A DNA stretch of 64,000 nucleotides from Globodera rostochiensis (lineage: Eukaryota > Nematoda > Chromadorea > Rhabditida > Heteroderidae). Positions 13,560 through 26,155 of the stretch are shown here, piece after piece. The notes under the pieces are model-generated. The model did no database searches and was not told the DNA's origin. It saw only the letters and a program-made list of their open reading frames with translations. A program made the position numbers and the translations under genes. The stretch lies in the NCBI GenBank assembly GCA_018350325.1, contig JAEVLN010000001.1:3089501-3153500 (forward strand). Reading direction: 5' to 3'. Every line of letters begins with the position of its first letter. The first letter of the stretch is position 1.

Positions 13560-15930
13560 ACTGAAAAAGATAAAACAAGCATTAGATTAGTGCTCGCATT
13601 CATGAATTTTACGCAAATATAAGTTTTAGCTCACAGTGAAAGTTTATATGTTTTGTAAAAGTAAAAGGAATGAAAAAATTACGCTGATTTTTTTTTCTGC
13701 ATTTGGGTGAAAATGAAAATCTCAGTAAATGTCGCGCGAAAAGCAAAAAAGTGGGAGAGATGGGACACGAAACGGACGGGGGGGGGGGAATGATGACTTT
13801 TATTGTTATTATATTTGTCCGTATAGTGGGGGAGGGACTATAAACAGAAGCAACGGACGCTTCCGTCGAACGCGGGGGAAAGGTGATCAATGTTTTTTTT
13901 TGATTTTAAAAGGGTGGGGGGGGGAGGGGAAGTGGAGAGATCAAAATGTGAATATAGACTCAAACAAATGAAAACTTTTATGCCAATCCATTGACGGCAA
14001 AAAAGAAAAAATTAAAATTTGGACGAATTTGGCGTTCTGTCAAATTAAGTAAAAAAACAAATTAAAAATGGAAATCGCGTTGGCCGCACATCGAAAAACG
14101 TGCAGATCTTCCTTATTTTGCACAGAGCTTGCCAACTAAATTGTCTATCCAAAAGCAAAACGTTTTAGGGCAAAAACTTTTTTAACATTTTTCAGCAAAT
14201 TCAAATTGAAAAAATAGTTTGAAAAATCACCGCAGAAAGCGATTTCTCCAAAAAAAATGCTCTAAACTCCACCAGATTTTGGTAGAGTAGGCTGGGGATG
14301 CTAAAGAATGTCTTCAAAATTTGGTCATTTTTGCAAAACAGGCATTTTTGCCTAAAAATCCGCTCGCTAGTGTTGGCGGTTTGGAGATTTAAGAATCAAA
14401 AGTCAAAAACATCATTTAGGTAGCAAAAAAGTATCATTCGGGACCAAAAAGCAATCATTTTTTAAAAACTTTGTCTTAACCGGTAAATAATGAGTGTGCA
14501 ATGTTCAAATGACATATTTTTGATTATTCATGATCGATGTAAGCAGTTTTTGTTGTTTGAAATTAGCATTTGGTAAACTCGGGGCACGAATAATGGAAAC
14601 TGGTAAAATAAAAATGGTTTTTTGTTTTGTGAAGATGGGTGTCCGCCGGTTCAAAACACCCAAAAAAACATCAAAAAGCATCAGAAGAATCCAAAAAACA
14701 ACAAAAAGCATCATTTTTAAATTTTAGCATCATTGTATTTCCAAAACATCAAAATGATGCTAAAGCATCAAATCTGAGAACCCTGATCAAAAGTGATCGG
14801 CAAACAAAATGAATGAATTTGGTGAAGAGCCAACAAACAGAAGACATTAAGCAAGCAATGCATAAAATCCATCGCTTTTTGCTCTCTTACCCGACGTGGC
14901 GCGTCCACCACCCATTTATGACGACTTACAAAGCCCCCCCCCCCTCTTTTCTCTGTTGCCCCCTAAACTCCTTGGCCATTTAATGTAACGCCCTCTCCAC
15001 CGCTTTTGTACACATTCCTCGCGTTTATCATTCCATTCCATTCATTCTCATCGCCCGCCCATTTCTGGCCAAACAATAACTTTTTAAACGGTCCCTTCAA
15101 TTAGAAAGAAAATGGAAGCGAACGACGAGAGCGCCATTCATTCGCTCGCTTCCCATCAAATCAAATCACATTCATTTTCATTGGTAATCAACTCTCTTAT
15201 TTTTAGTATCGAATCACTTTTTTATTACACTGGCTAAAAAAGACATCAAACAATGGGAATTTTTGAACGCCATTTGTACATATATGTAGGGTAAATACCC
15301 AACTCGTTACTTTGTCCTGACTCGCTACCCCAATTTTTTACTTTTTCAAAAACCGTTTAATTTGTAAAACATTTTTACAATTAAAAATGCATTTATTTTT
15401 CATCTCCTCGATGAGACAAAACGAACGGTACCATTTTTCTGCTCGAGTAACAACAATGAGCTGAGTTATAGAGATTTAAAAAAGAAGCGAGGCGGGGTTC
15501 GTCCATATAGTACATGCCACAGAAAACCGTTCAGTGATTTGTTTGGACTGTTTGATATTTTAGTCGCCGAGTTAGCTTTATTTTAAAAATTAATCCTCAA
15601 GACTATTTTTATCATTTATATATAATAATAACATATTAGCAGAGCTGACCCAGCACAATTCTAATTGTTTTTAAATCAGTGGACACAATTTTCGTTCTCC
15701 TCACTCGTTTCATTATCTTTTCTTCTCAAACATTGTTTGTGTCTGATTTTCACAAATTGACATAATTAGGTAATTAATTAATTGCCTTTTGCACTGTTTA
15801 CGACGATAGGCAGTCGAAATTTGTCGTTCATATTCCAAATTATGGCCAACAAAACGAAAAAGGCGACAAAAAACGTTGGAAGCTTAATTTGGGTGGTGCG
15901 AGGCAAAAACGACAACAGTTCATGATTATT
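13560..15930. other. Intergenic with simple repeats
   Basis: No convincing gene. G-rich tracts at 13778-13790 and 13910-13930; AAAACATCAAAAAGCATC-type repeats at 14650-14780 ending in an orphan hAT-like terminus; a C-run at 14935-14944. Confidence 0.5.
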
Positions 15931-15934
15931 GGGG

Positions 15935-16420
15935 TCATCGATTGATCGTGCCTCGAGAGAACAAATGCCGAAAAGGTCGGTCGCCGGTGCGGAATGTGCC
16001 GACTTTAGGCTTTATCTTGGTGAAATACTGCTTGGACATCTTGGCCATGTCAATGGGATCTCTGGCGAGTTCATCAGGCGTGTACAGTCTCTCTCAGATC
16101 GGTGCGACTAATGGGAAAGGTCACAAAATATTTGTCTCACCTATCTCCACAAACGTCTTGCAAGCGGTGGGTTGGTTGGTCACTTCCAACGGCACCTCGT
16201 AAAGTCGGGGGGGGGGGGGGGCACCAAACGGCGCACAAAGTCGCGTGCCTTGGCTGGCCATTTCCATCGCACCGACCGGTGCCAACAGAGATTCGACTGC
16301 AACGTTTGTTGGGAGGGAGGGATTTCTGCAATTCGGACCACGGGATGGAGGCCCAACTGATTTGTGAGTGGCCAACTCAACGAACGCCGACATGGAAGCA
16401 ATTCGGGAAGCCACACGTAC
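15935..16420 (-). pseudogene. Unidentified gene remnant
   Basis: On the minus strand two stretches look coding: one containing KARDFVRRLV then RLYEVPLEVTNQPTACKTF (about 16270-16145) and one containing LARDPIDMAKMSKQYFTKI (about 16075-16010). A 12- to 13-base G tract (plus strand, about 16207-16219) breaks the frame within the first. A plausible GTGAG donor follows TFVEI. I do not recognise the protein, and the frame does not stay open, so this is either a decayed gene or one whose G tract is misassembled. Confidence 0.3.
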
Positions 16421-17268
16421 AATAAATTCCTGACATTGCTATTCTATTCACTAAGGATGTTCGAGACTTGAAATTTACCGAGAACCGAGACCGAGAAATG
16501 ACACCGAGACTCGAGACCGAGACCCAAAAAAACCAGAAATTTCTCGACTCAAGAACGAGAAAATCGAATTTTTTTTTTGAAATTCACTAAACAAATTTTG
16601 ATTTTAAGTTTTACATCGCTTTTTAGGGTGCATTTTCCGTTTTTACTGCTATTTTGTTAAGGAATTTTCAAAAATACGATTTTTTTTTTGTTGCAAATTC
16701 TGTTCACTTTTAGGCGGGGGGGGGGGGGGGGGGGGGTCGGCGGTGCCGATAGGCGCCGCCGGAGAAAATTTTGAATTTTTTACTCAATTTGTTAAGAGAT
16801 TTGCAACCAAAATTTTAGAAATGCGGTAATTTTTTGAGACTTTAGCAATAGGAGGAGTCCGTTTAATTTCAGTTAACCGAAACCGATAAACGAACCTTCC
16901 TAAGCGTAAACATTCCGGTTCGGTATCGGTTCGGTTTGAAACCGACAGACTTACTAGTGATTGATTGCATCCTTTTTTAAGAACGTAAATTGAATTGGCG
17001 AAATAACCATACACTAAAATTTGCAAAAAAAACACCATTTTATAAGGGTTTCTGAGTGATTTTTGTGTTTTTGACTAACAAATAAGAATCAAAAATAAGA
17101 AACAATTCATTAAATTAAAAGAATAAAATAGGTTCGCAGTAGGGGAATAGAACCTCGGGTACATAAATCATCATATGACATCATCTAATCTAAGATTTCG
17201 ACATCTATGTTTTTGTAAAAAAATTAAAAAATTTTTTTTTCAAAGTTGAGCAAAAAGCTGTTTTTAGG

Positions 17269-17445
17269 GGTATTCGGGGGCGTAGAATCAGAATCTGGCA
17301 TTTATATAGACCAATTTTGAACTATGGATCCGAATTCGAATTTTTTTCAAATTTTCAAAAATCATATTTATTGCTCAAAATCGATGGAAATACATGAAAT
17401 TACAACAAGAGAGTCGGATTCGGATTCTACGCCCCCGAATACCCT
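17269..17445. mobile_element. MITE-like inverted-repeat element
   Basis: Arms GGGTATTCGGGGGCGTAGAA at about 17271 and its reverse complement at about 17415-17445 enclose AT-rich sequence. The same arm occurs alone near 110-150 and 26470-26505, showing a dispersed family. Confidence 0.6.
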
Positions 17446-17838
17446 CATAAATGCTTTTTTCTTACTAAAAAGCGAATGGTCCCAAAAAAAGCGAATGGTC
17501 CCAAAAAAAGCGAATGGTCCCAAAAAAAGCGAATGGTCCCAAAAAAAGTGAATGGTCCCAAAAAAAGTGAATCGGGTATTTACCTGAGTTGGGTGGGATC
17601 CCGATCAGCGTGTCGTCCATCTCGGGAATGTGCGGAAATTCGGAGGGATAGTTCCTGTGAAGGGCGGGAAAGTTTTTGCCGCGATTGGACCGACCCCGGC
17701 AACAAAAACCAGACGAATTTCAGGAGGTAAATACCCAATTTGTTTTTGGCCAATTCGTTTTTTACCCAATTCGTTTTTTTGGGACGATTCGTTTTTTTGG
17801 GACGATTCGTTTTTCTAGTAACAAAAAGCATTTATGAG
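17444..17838. mobile_element. Foldback element with terminal tandem repeats
   Basis: CTCATAAATGC at the left and GCATTTATGAG at the right bound a foldback structure. The left arm is five to six copies of GCGAATGGTCCCAAAAAAA (17471-17572). The right arm carries the inverted form TTTTTTTGGGACGATTCG (about 17755-17815). Inside, GGGTATTTACCT and AGGTAAATACCC form a second inverted pair around about 130 bp of unique, coding-like sequence (17590-17725). Confidence 0.65.
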
Positions 17839-18773
17839 CGGAATTTGAAGGTTTTATGCAATTCTTTAAGTGTATTAAATGTGTCTCGAATCCACCACAG
17901 GCAAAACTTCCCGAGTCTCTAACGTCAGGGATCTCAACTTAACTGCCAGAAAAAATGGCAAACGGCTTCTAAGAAATGGCATTATAATGGCAATTTAGAA
18001 TTTTTTTAAAGCATTTGTGTTAAGGAATTTTCAAACACATTTTTGTTTGAGAATTCTGTTTCTCTTGGGGGAGGGGTCGGCGCTGCCGAGCAAAATTTGA
18101 ATTTTCGACTCAATTTGTCAGGAAAATTTTTTGGAAGATATAACGATATTTGTTTGAAATTTAAAACTTTTTTTTCTTCTTTGATTTTTCTTTCTAAAAA
18201 TTCTATTGTTGCTTTAAAATCGAGTGCTTCAGCTTTTCTCTTGATCAAACAATTTTTTCATCTGGAATGGCAAAATGATGGAAAGTGTGGAGAAATGGCA
18301 AAGTAATGGCAAATTTTCAAAATAATGGCATTTGCCATTAAAAGTGGGCAATACCCAGGGTGGCTTAGGCCTAAGTTAGGGCTTAATCTTAGTCAGTACG
18401 GGACTGAATTAGCCGTCGTGGGGGGGGGGGATTCAGACAGAGCGCCACGATTCGGCGCGCACGTTTCGGCGCGGCACGATTCGGTGCCCAAAGCAAATCT
18501 TCTTCGTTTAAGTCGAATCGCTTAGCTTTTGCCTTTGGGCTTCTACTCATTGCATGCTTTTTTTTTGAATGATACCAAGAATCTTTGGTTTAGTCAAATT
18601 TAAATTTTATATTTTTACACCTTTTATTATCGTTCTTTTTAGTCATAAAACCAATTTTGCAATTCCACTCACATTCATTCAATCATCAAGACAAAAATAT
18701 TGTTTAAATCGAATTGTTTTAGGCAAATTTGTAAGCTTTATCGGAACCCCTAAATAATCGGATTTTCTACAAA
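17839..18773. other. Intergenic, repeat-derived
   Basis: Repeats of the AATGGCAAA type (17950-18340) and part of a family seen also at 23220-23450 (GGTCGGCGSTGCCGA). Bases about 18690-18730 match, in inverted orientation, the region upstream of F-box-like copies C and D and are probably the promoter of copy B. Confidence 0.5.
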
Positions 18774-20029
18774 ATGTCAGACAACGTAAGCGACGAAGAG
18801 CAGCAACAGCAAATGAAGGAAATGTGAGTTTATTTCCTAATTAATCGAATCAAAAGCCCTAAATCCCCAAATTTCAGTTCCATTTGTGCCGACGTTTGGC
18901 TCGAAATCTTCGCCTTCGTCAGACGTGTTGAGCTCGGACATTTAATGGCATTGATCAGTGATCGATTCGACGTTTTGGTGGACAAATACTTCAAATTGAA
19001 GAAATGGTCGTTGGGTTCACTGCAAATTCTTCGTGAAATTGACGGAAATGACGCAGAAATTGCCTACAAACGCTCTGGTGAACTGGTGCCAATTCCTCAA
19101 GGACCGCTGCCAGACAAAGTGATCGGCTTCGAATTGATTGAAATCTGGTCAGTTCTTTCTTAAAAAGTTTACAAATTAAAATGTTTTAAACTTTCAGTTA
19201 CATCGACCAAAACGTCATAGAATTCCTTCAACGCATCCGCCGTCTTTTCGACTCTTCCGGGACAAGTGTTGACATTGATACCTTCGTCTACAAAAGCCGC
19301 AGCTTGGGAATCATTTGGCAAAAGATTTGGCCTTTGATCAACAACAACATTTGCCGCCTTCGTTTGGACAACTCTCAATTGCACCATTTGCGACAATTCT
19401 CTCCGGCAATTCTTCGCAACTGCCCAAATCTCCGATCGATCATTTCCATTGGACTTTCCCCCGAATTTCCGGCCGAAGACAACGCCGGCGCTTCTTGTCA
19501 TCAAGCCATGGCCACCTGGTTGCTCGCTCCTCGTGAAGATGAACTTCCGAAGATGCTTGATTGTGGCATTGATTCGGCGGAAGTGGAAGGACTCAAAGAG
19601 GTAATTCTTTCATGTTTATAATCAATTTGAGAGTAATTATTCCCTCCCTTCGTTTAGGCCTTTGTCAATGCCATCGATCCGGTCAATTTCATCATCAACG
19701 CCATCATTTTGAATGATGAAGACGGTGACGTTGTGCCATTTGAGCTGAAGAACTTTTGGACGCGGGAGCGATTGACTTTGCGACGCCCCAACGAATTCTT
19801 TTGGCTATTGGTGCGTTGTCCGATTGCGCGAGAAGAGGCGAAATGGGCCGAGTGGGAGGAGGAAGCACAAGCGCTGTGGATTGATCAGTATAATATCTTC
19901 ATCAACTTCAAACACAGCGACATCGGCGACGGGTACGGGAATGAATAGTCTCGGAATTTCTTCTCCCATTGTTAAAACTTTTCTTTTTTTAGGATGTTTA
20001 TGGCAGGACGAAGGTGTCTGATCGCTTGA
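18774..20029 (+). CDS. F-box-like family protein, copy B
   Basis: Five exons (18774-18823, 18878-19147, 19198-19600, 19658-19932, 19993-20029) join in frame to 344 residues. N-terminal [17 protein letters not shown], then an F-box-like segment (ICADVWLEIFAFV, then [14 protein letters not shown]). It is the most diverged copy: exon 4 codes seven extra residues (IILNDEDGDVVPFELKNFW) and the last exon ends GMFMAGRRCLIA instead of the GPSEPKK tail of the other three. Intron positions match the paralogues. It is the only copy on the plus strand. Role in substrate recognition for ubiquitination is inferred from the F-box only. Confidence 0.78.
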
Positions 20030-21420
20030 GTAAGCATTGCGCTTGAGTAAGCATTGAAGTGAATGGACGAACAGAGAGGACGAACGAATTTAATGGAAGA
20101 AATTCAAAACAGAAAATCGGATTAATGGGATTATAATTGTTGGGTTCACTCATTTACTGTATTAATATTGGAAGCTGCGGTCATTATTTGTTGTACTCAT
20201 TCTATCATGAAAATAAAAGTGACGGGGGCTGATCGCCGGATTTTTGATCATTTCCAAAAATGTCTGATCACTTTGGGCAAGCATTTGGCCTATCCGTCCA
20301 CCTTTACAGTCCCAATGATTTGTGGTCGAAAGATGCTTCTTCCCAAATCCCAATGCACCCCAACCAACCACAGCAGTTTCCATTTAATCTCCCCCCCCCC
20401 TCCCCCCATATGCCGTATAAACTAAAATATTGCTTAAAAATTATATAACAAATGAATTTGCCAATTTTAAATAAAAATTATATAATAAATGAATTTGTCA
20501 ATTTCAAATTTAGTTTATTTGATCTTGAGTTTTTAGATGTGTGTCTTCTAAACAAAATATATTTTTGAATATCAAATTGACAATTATGACACGGGGGTGG
20601 TCACAGTTTTAGGGGGAGGGGCGCAACTGGATTAAAAATCAGGGGTTTTTGAATATTCATCTCCAGGTGTTCCGATGAAAATATCTGGATTCCCGAGCTG
20701 GGGACAAATCCAGGCCCTGTCCGATCTCTCTAGTTTCGGGATTAATTGCAGCAGCGCAAAGCTGGTGAATGTCGCCGAACCGATTTTTCCGTCATTTCTA
20801 ATGATTTAAAATTTTTTTGTATTATCAATAGCGCCCAATTTTCCGATTAATTTTAAGGGTGCCAAATTTCTGAATTCCTTTCCGAAGGTCCCCCTAAGCG
20901 ATCTGATAATTACGAAAAAAGTTATGGCCTGAAAACCTCCCAAAATGGCCATTTTTGGAGTTTTTCCTTTTTTGGCCATAACTTTTTTAAGCATTGGTCA
21001 CTTAGCTTTAACTTAATGATAACTCTAACTCATCCCAAGCTTTCACTTGGTATAATGTTCGACCTAATCGGTTTAGGTTGAGAAAGTTACAACACTTTTG
21101 ACACTCGGACCATTCGACACTGGGATCGGAAGCGTTTTTCCCATTAAGAAAATGTTGGTATTTCGCTCCCTAATTGAAAATTTTGATCATCAAAATGCCA
21201 AATCGTGAGCTCTTTCATAAAATTTCAAAATTTTTAACACACACGCCAAATTCTCATTTTCCAAATACATTCTTGCAAATAAGTACGGTTCTAAATTCAC
21301 CGGGCCCCCGAAAATGCGCGAAATTGTTGTTTTGACATTTTTTCCATTTAATTTTTCTCAACATTTTTACAATACAATTACGTAAAATGATTTTTATTTA
21401 CGTCCATTTTTCCAGAAAAA
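20030..21420. other. Intergenic with dispersed repeats
   Basis: No gene. A block at about 20770-20895 (GCGCCCAATTTTYCGATTAA and flanks) recurs at 24660-24740 and 34540-34620 downstream of copies C and D. C-tract at 20391-20406. Confidence 0.5.
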
Positions 21421-23825
21421 ATGACTTCTTCACGTCCTGAATATTCGGGCCCCCCTGAACAATATTATGACGACACAGAAGCACGCAAATACACTGCAAA
21501 TTCACGTATTCGAAAGGTGTTTAAAGAAAATTTTGAGTCAAAATTTGAAAAACCTGAAAAATAGAACATTTTTTTTTTGCAAAATTTAATGTTTTCAGTG
21601 TTCAGGTACAGCGCGAGCTTGCCCAACGCGCCTATGAACTGCTCGAACTTCCGGACACCGGCCAGGCGTCTGCGCCCGCTCTGTTGTTGGACATTGGCTG
21701 CGGCTCGGGCCTCAGCGGCGAGGTGTTGGCCGAGTACGGCCACCGCTGGGTGGGCCTGGACATCAGCCGAGCAATGCTAAGTCCGTCGTCATTTTTTTTT
21801 GATTTTATAAATTTTTCCCGTTTTTGGGTTTAATTTTTATAAATTATGAGCACTCCAAACCTTCAGTTTTATTTGAATAACTTTGCATTTTGCCAAGTCA
21901 GTTATTTTTTGGTTGGGGTTTTGCTTAAATTTATAAATTTTGAGGTTACCCCCCGGAAATCAGCCGAATTTAAAAAGGAAATGGTTGGGTTTTTTTTTGC
22001 AAATTTTCTGGCTAACCCTCCCGTTTTCGGGTTTTAATTTCTATAAATTTTCTAAAACACTTCCAACCCTTCCTTTTTGTAATGGCCTAACAGAAAACGT
22101 AAATTTTTGTGATTTTTTTAAAAATGTAAATAAAATCAAAATTTATTCGTCAGACGTCGCGCGGGAGGACAACGAATCGGACGGACAACTTTTGCTGGCG
22201 GATATGGGCGCCGGGCTGCCCTTTCGGCCGGCATGTTTTGACGGCGCAATTAGGTTCATTAAATTTATATAAAATTCCTTAAAAAAATTCGAAATCAGAA
22301 AAAAAAATTAAAGAAAATATGAGAAAACAGCTTTTAAAATCGAACATTTCGAACTTTTTTGAGTAAAATTTTAAGTAGAAAAAAGAAAAATCATTTAGTG
22401 TTGAGTAGGGAGGGGCCAACATTTCTACTAAATTTCTGTTAAAATCTTTCCAAAAAAAGTTTTATAATGCTTAAAAATTTAGAAAAAATGAGGAAAAAAG
22501 GCAACGATTTTAGAAGGAAAAAACAAACAAACAATCGTAGCGCGTGTGTTTATTGCAACATTTCGAAATTTTGTTAGGATTTTAGGCCTTTAGGGTGGGG
22601 GCTTCAACATTTTATGAAGTTTCTAAAATAAAAAATGTTTTTGTTTAAGCATTTCCGCGGTCCAATGGCTGTGCCATTCCAACGCAAAGGCGGAGGAGCC
22701 GCGCCGGCGACTACGGCATTTCTTCGAGTCACTGCACGCGTGTTTATGCAGGTCATTTTTTAGCTACATTTTTTACATTTTTTGTTAGAAAAATTGCTTT
22801 AAAAAATGAAAATTTCCGCTTTTCGAATTTTTCAAATTTGGGGGGGGGGGGGGAGGGAATTCTGCTTTACTTTTGGGGGTGGGGTCGAGAGAAAAAAATT
22901 ATGAATTTTTTTTTGATGAAATTTGTTATGAAAATTGTCCCAAAATTTTGATAGTCACAGTTTTTATACCCTCCCGGTTTTTAAATATATAATTTACTAT
23001 AATTGCAGGTCCGCGCGCGCGGTCTTCCAATTGTACGCGGACAGTGACGCGCAGCAGCAGCTGATCAGCACGCAGGCGCTGCGCGCTGGATTCCAGGCGC
23101 GTGCACACTTTTTAACTAACCTATTTTTAAATTTTAAATTTTGCTGTTTTAATTAGGGCCGTAGCCAGAAAAATTTTTCGAAGGAGGCCAAGCCAAAAAA
23201 AAGTCGATTTCTTAGGAGTGCATTTTCCGGGTTTTAAATTTATTTTTGTTAAGGAATTTTTTCCCCAAAAAGTTGGATTTTAGAGGTGTGTTTCGCTTTT
23301 TTATTGCGTTTTTCTTAAGCAATTTTCCGAAAAGCTCGCTTAAATGGAAGACCAACTGAGCGCCGGAACCAATTTCCGTGTTTTTTTCGCGCATTTTTTT
23401 CAAAACTTTTCAAGCGAGGGGGCGGGCGGGTCGGCGGTGCCGACAGGTGCCGCCGGGGGAATTTTTTGAAGTTTTGTTAAGAAAATTGGTCCAAAAATGA
23501 TTCATTTTTGCAAAACAAAAGCGTCCCCCCTGTGGTTTTTTTTTCAAAAAACATTTCGGGGGGGGGGGGACATGGCCCCCTCGGCCCCCCCCCTGGCTAC
23601 AGGCCTGATTTTAATCTTTTGGATTTGGATCAATTTTTAGTAAATATCGTGAAAAAAAAGTTTCAAAGTTTTTGATTGGACCATATTTAGTAGTTTTTTA
23701 TTTAATTTTTCTCCCATTTTCAGGGTGGCATTATTGTCGACCGTCCGGACTCGGCAAAGCATCGCAAAGTGTTTTTGGTGTTGAGTGCTGGCAAGGCGGG
23801 CGCATTTGGGTCTTTTTTTTTTTAA
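21421..23825 (+). CDS. bud-23: 18S rRNA (guanine-N7) methyltransferase BUD23
   Basis: SAM-dependent methyltransferase acting with TRMT112 on 18S rRNA in 40S biogenesis. Exons 21421-21516, 21606-21780, 22154-22253, 22650-22751, 23009-23096 and from 23724 join in frame. N-terminal SSRPEYSGPPEQYYDDTEAR is the family start. The SAM-binding loop is LLLDIGCGSGLSGEVL; LADMGAGLPFRP, FDGAISISAVQWLC and ARAVFQLY follow in the expected order. The fifth intron appears to begin TTCCAG|GCGCGT, a GC donor. If no further intron exists the frame stops at 23825, giving about 220 residues against about 280 in human, so the basic C-terminal tail would be missing. An Arg-rich open stretch at 23990-24130 could be part of that tail but I cannot join it convincingly. 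Confidence 0.88.
22800..22860. repeat. G-tract within BUD23 intron
   Basis: G12AG3-type homopolymer near 22840-22857 in the fourth intron; typical of the G/C runs in transposon remnants here. Confidence 0.5.
23154..23607. mobile_element. hAT-like MITE inside BUD23 intron 5
   Basis: Ends TAGGGCCGTAGCCAG and CTGGCTACAGGCCTG are inverted relative to each other, with flanks GTTTTAAT and ATTTTAAT (7 of 8). Same family as the 290-bp element at 32982. Interior contains GGTCGGCGGTGCCGACAGG also seen at 16736 and 28045. Confidence 0.85.
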
Positions 23826-23829
23826 ATTT

Positions 23830-24921
23830 CCTAATTTAATTGAGCAATTTTGGAATTTGAAAAAAGAATCCTTAAAATTGGAAGTTTCTTAAAAACATAA
23901 ATATTAATTAAGGCCCAGCGCCTCACTGTTGCGGACGACAGCGCCGAGCGGTGACGGCTGCCAGCAGATAATCAAAGAACAAATTCAAAATGTCGGACGG
24001 AGCCGGCCTTGGCAGAACGCCAAACAGAAATTGTCGGCACGGACGGGCGGTGGTGGCGGACGAATAGAGAAGAGACGGCGCCGAAGGGAGGCGAAGAGAG
24101 AGCGCCGGAAGGGCGGAGAGTGCCGGGCGGGAGGGACGGAAGACTGTGACGAGGGCATGGAGCAGTGATGAGAGAGCGGCAGAGAGAGGAGGGGGGGGAG
24201 AGAGTGTAATGAATGGAGAGAGAATTTTATGTTTTGTGTATTTCACTTTTTTTTTAATAAATTTGTTTTGGTTGAAATCAGCAAAGTGTGCTCACTAATT
24301 TTTGATTAGGTTTCCATCCATAACCGGGAGCCTCCGCCTGCAACTAAAAAAATCAGAAAAAAAAGTAAAAATGATGACATCCGACGTTGATCAATCAATC
24401 AATCGCCGAACCGATACGCCGACATAAGCCGGACCCGAATCAAACTACCTAAGTATTCATCGCCAAAATCAACGGAATTGAGAAACTTTATCCTTTCAAT
24501 GAGATATTTACGATATACACTTCTAATTGTGCCAATATTTTATTGTTTTGCAGAGGGTCTTCTGATTTTGCTCAGCCCTTTTAAGATCGAGATTTAGAAT
24601 GTTCAATGACAATAGTTCTAGTGATTTAAAAGCAATAATTTTCATAATAGTTATCAGTTTATTATATTATCAATAGCGCCCAATTTTTCGATTAATTTAC
24701 GGGTGCCAAGTTTCTGAATTCTTTTCCGAATGTCCCCCCCCCCCCTCCATTTTTGAAAAGATTTATAGTCAAGAAAAAGGCTCCCTTGGGGCTTATTGAA
24801 ATCATAAAATCCGAATTTTAACTACTCTCCACCGATTTCGAATTCATACACAGCAAATTAACAATTATAATCATTTAATCTATTTTCTGATCGAATTCCT
24901 CATTCAAATTTCTACGGCCAT
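23830..24921. other. Intergenic; purine-rich tract and repeats
   Basis: Arg/Gly-rich open frame at 23990-24168 (GAGAGAGCGCCGGAAGGGCG type, purine-biased) of uncertain coding status. From about 24370 to 24921 the sequence parallels 34420-34788 downstream of F-box copy D, so C and D were duplicated with several hundred bases of 3' flank. Confidence 0.5.
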
Positions 24922-26155
24922 TCACTTCTTGGGCTCGCTTGGACCGGCGTCGTTTGCGTCAAGCATTCTGAAAATTTAAACAATTGGAGAGGAAATTTCG
25001 AGACTATTCCCTTACCCGTCGCCGATATCACTGTCTTTGAAGTCAATGAGCATGCGGTAATTCGGTTGAAAGATGAAATCCCACAAACATGCCTCCTTCT
25101 GCCACTCGCGCCATTTCGCCTCTTCTCGCCCAATCGGACAACGCACCAACAGATCATAGCCTCCGATGAATTGCTCCCCCGTCGAATTGTTCGTCAGCTC
25201 AAACGGTTCAATGACAGAATAACGCACCCGAATGATGAAGTTGACCGGCTCCAAAGCGTTGACAAATGCCTATAAAACGAATGGAATAATTATTATTCTT
25301 CTCAAATTGATTATAAAATGAGATTAATTACCCCTTTGAGTTCTTCCATTTTTCCCGCAGAAAAACAAAAGAGCATCTTCGGACGATCGTCTTCACGGGG
25401 GGTCAGCAACCATTTGGACACGGCTTGGGCAGAAGAAGCGCCGGCGTTGTCTTCGGCCGGGAATTCGGGGAAAAGCCCATAGCAAGACAGCGATCGGAGA
25501 TTTGGGCAGTTCCGAAGAATGGCCGGAGCAAATTGTCGCAGACAGTCCAATCGAGCGGGGCCCAAAACCAAGCTGTAAATGTTGCCGTTGAACAACGGCC
25601 AAATCTTTTGCCGAATGATTTCCCAGCTGCGGCTTTGGTCGGAGGAAGTTGCGAGATAAACATTTGTCTCGGCCGAGTCGAAGAGACGGCGAATGCTTTG
25701 TAGCAATTCGATGACGCTTTGGTCGACGTAACTGAAAGTTCAAAAACATTTAAAATCTGTAAACTTAATTAACAAAGAAGCGACCTGATTCCAATCTGGT
25801 TGTAGCCGATCACTTTGCCTGGCACCGGTCCTTGAGCAATTGGCAGCTGTTCACCGGAGAGTTTCACAATTTGTGCGCCATTTCCATCAGTCGCACGACG
25901 AATGTCCAGCCAACTCAGCGACCATTTCCTCGATTTGAGGTGCATGTCAACCAAAGCGTCGAATCGATCATCGATCAGCGCGATTTTCAGTCCGAGCTCA
26001 ACAAGGCCAACGAAGGCGAATACTTCGAGCCAAACGTCGGCACAAATAGAACTGAAATTTGGGGATTTATTGCTTTTGGTTTGACTCTTCAGGAAATAAA
26101 CTCACATTTCCTCCATTTGTTGTTGCTGTTTTTCGTCGCTTACGTTGTCTGACAT
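24922..26155 (-). CDS. F-box-like family protein, copy C
   Basis: Five exons (26155-26106, 26051-25785, 25731-25332, 25269-25016, 24967-24922) join in frame to 338 residues. F-box-like segment [18 protein letters not shown] then [15 protein letters not shown]. Middle region shares SYVDQSVIEL and [20 protein letters not shown] with copy A, and the tail is MLDANDAGPSEPKK. It is closest to A in exon 3 and to D in its 3' flank. All introns GT-AG, no lesion. The upstream block TTAGCTAAAAACAATTCGAT is shared with copies A and D and, inverted, with B, and is the likely promoter element. Confidence 0.8.

Noticed and set aside
13472..13603. N-terminal extension of the amino-acid transporter
   Set aside because: It would translate a two-copy DNA repeat (MTSNSLHSV twice) and is absent from the family; ATG 13471 preferred.
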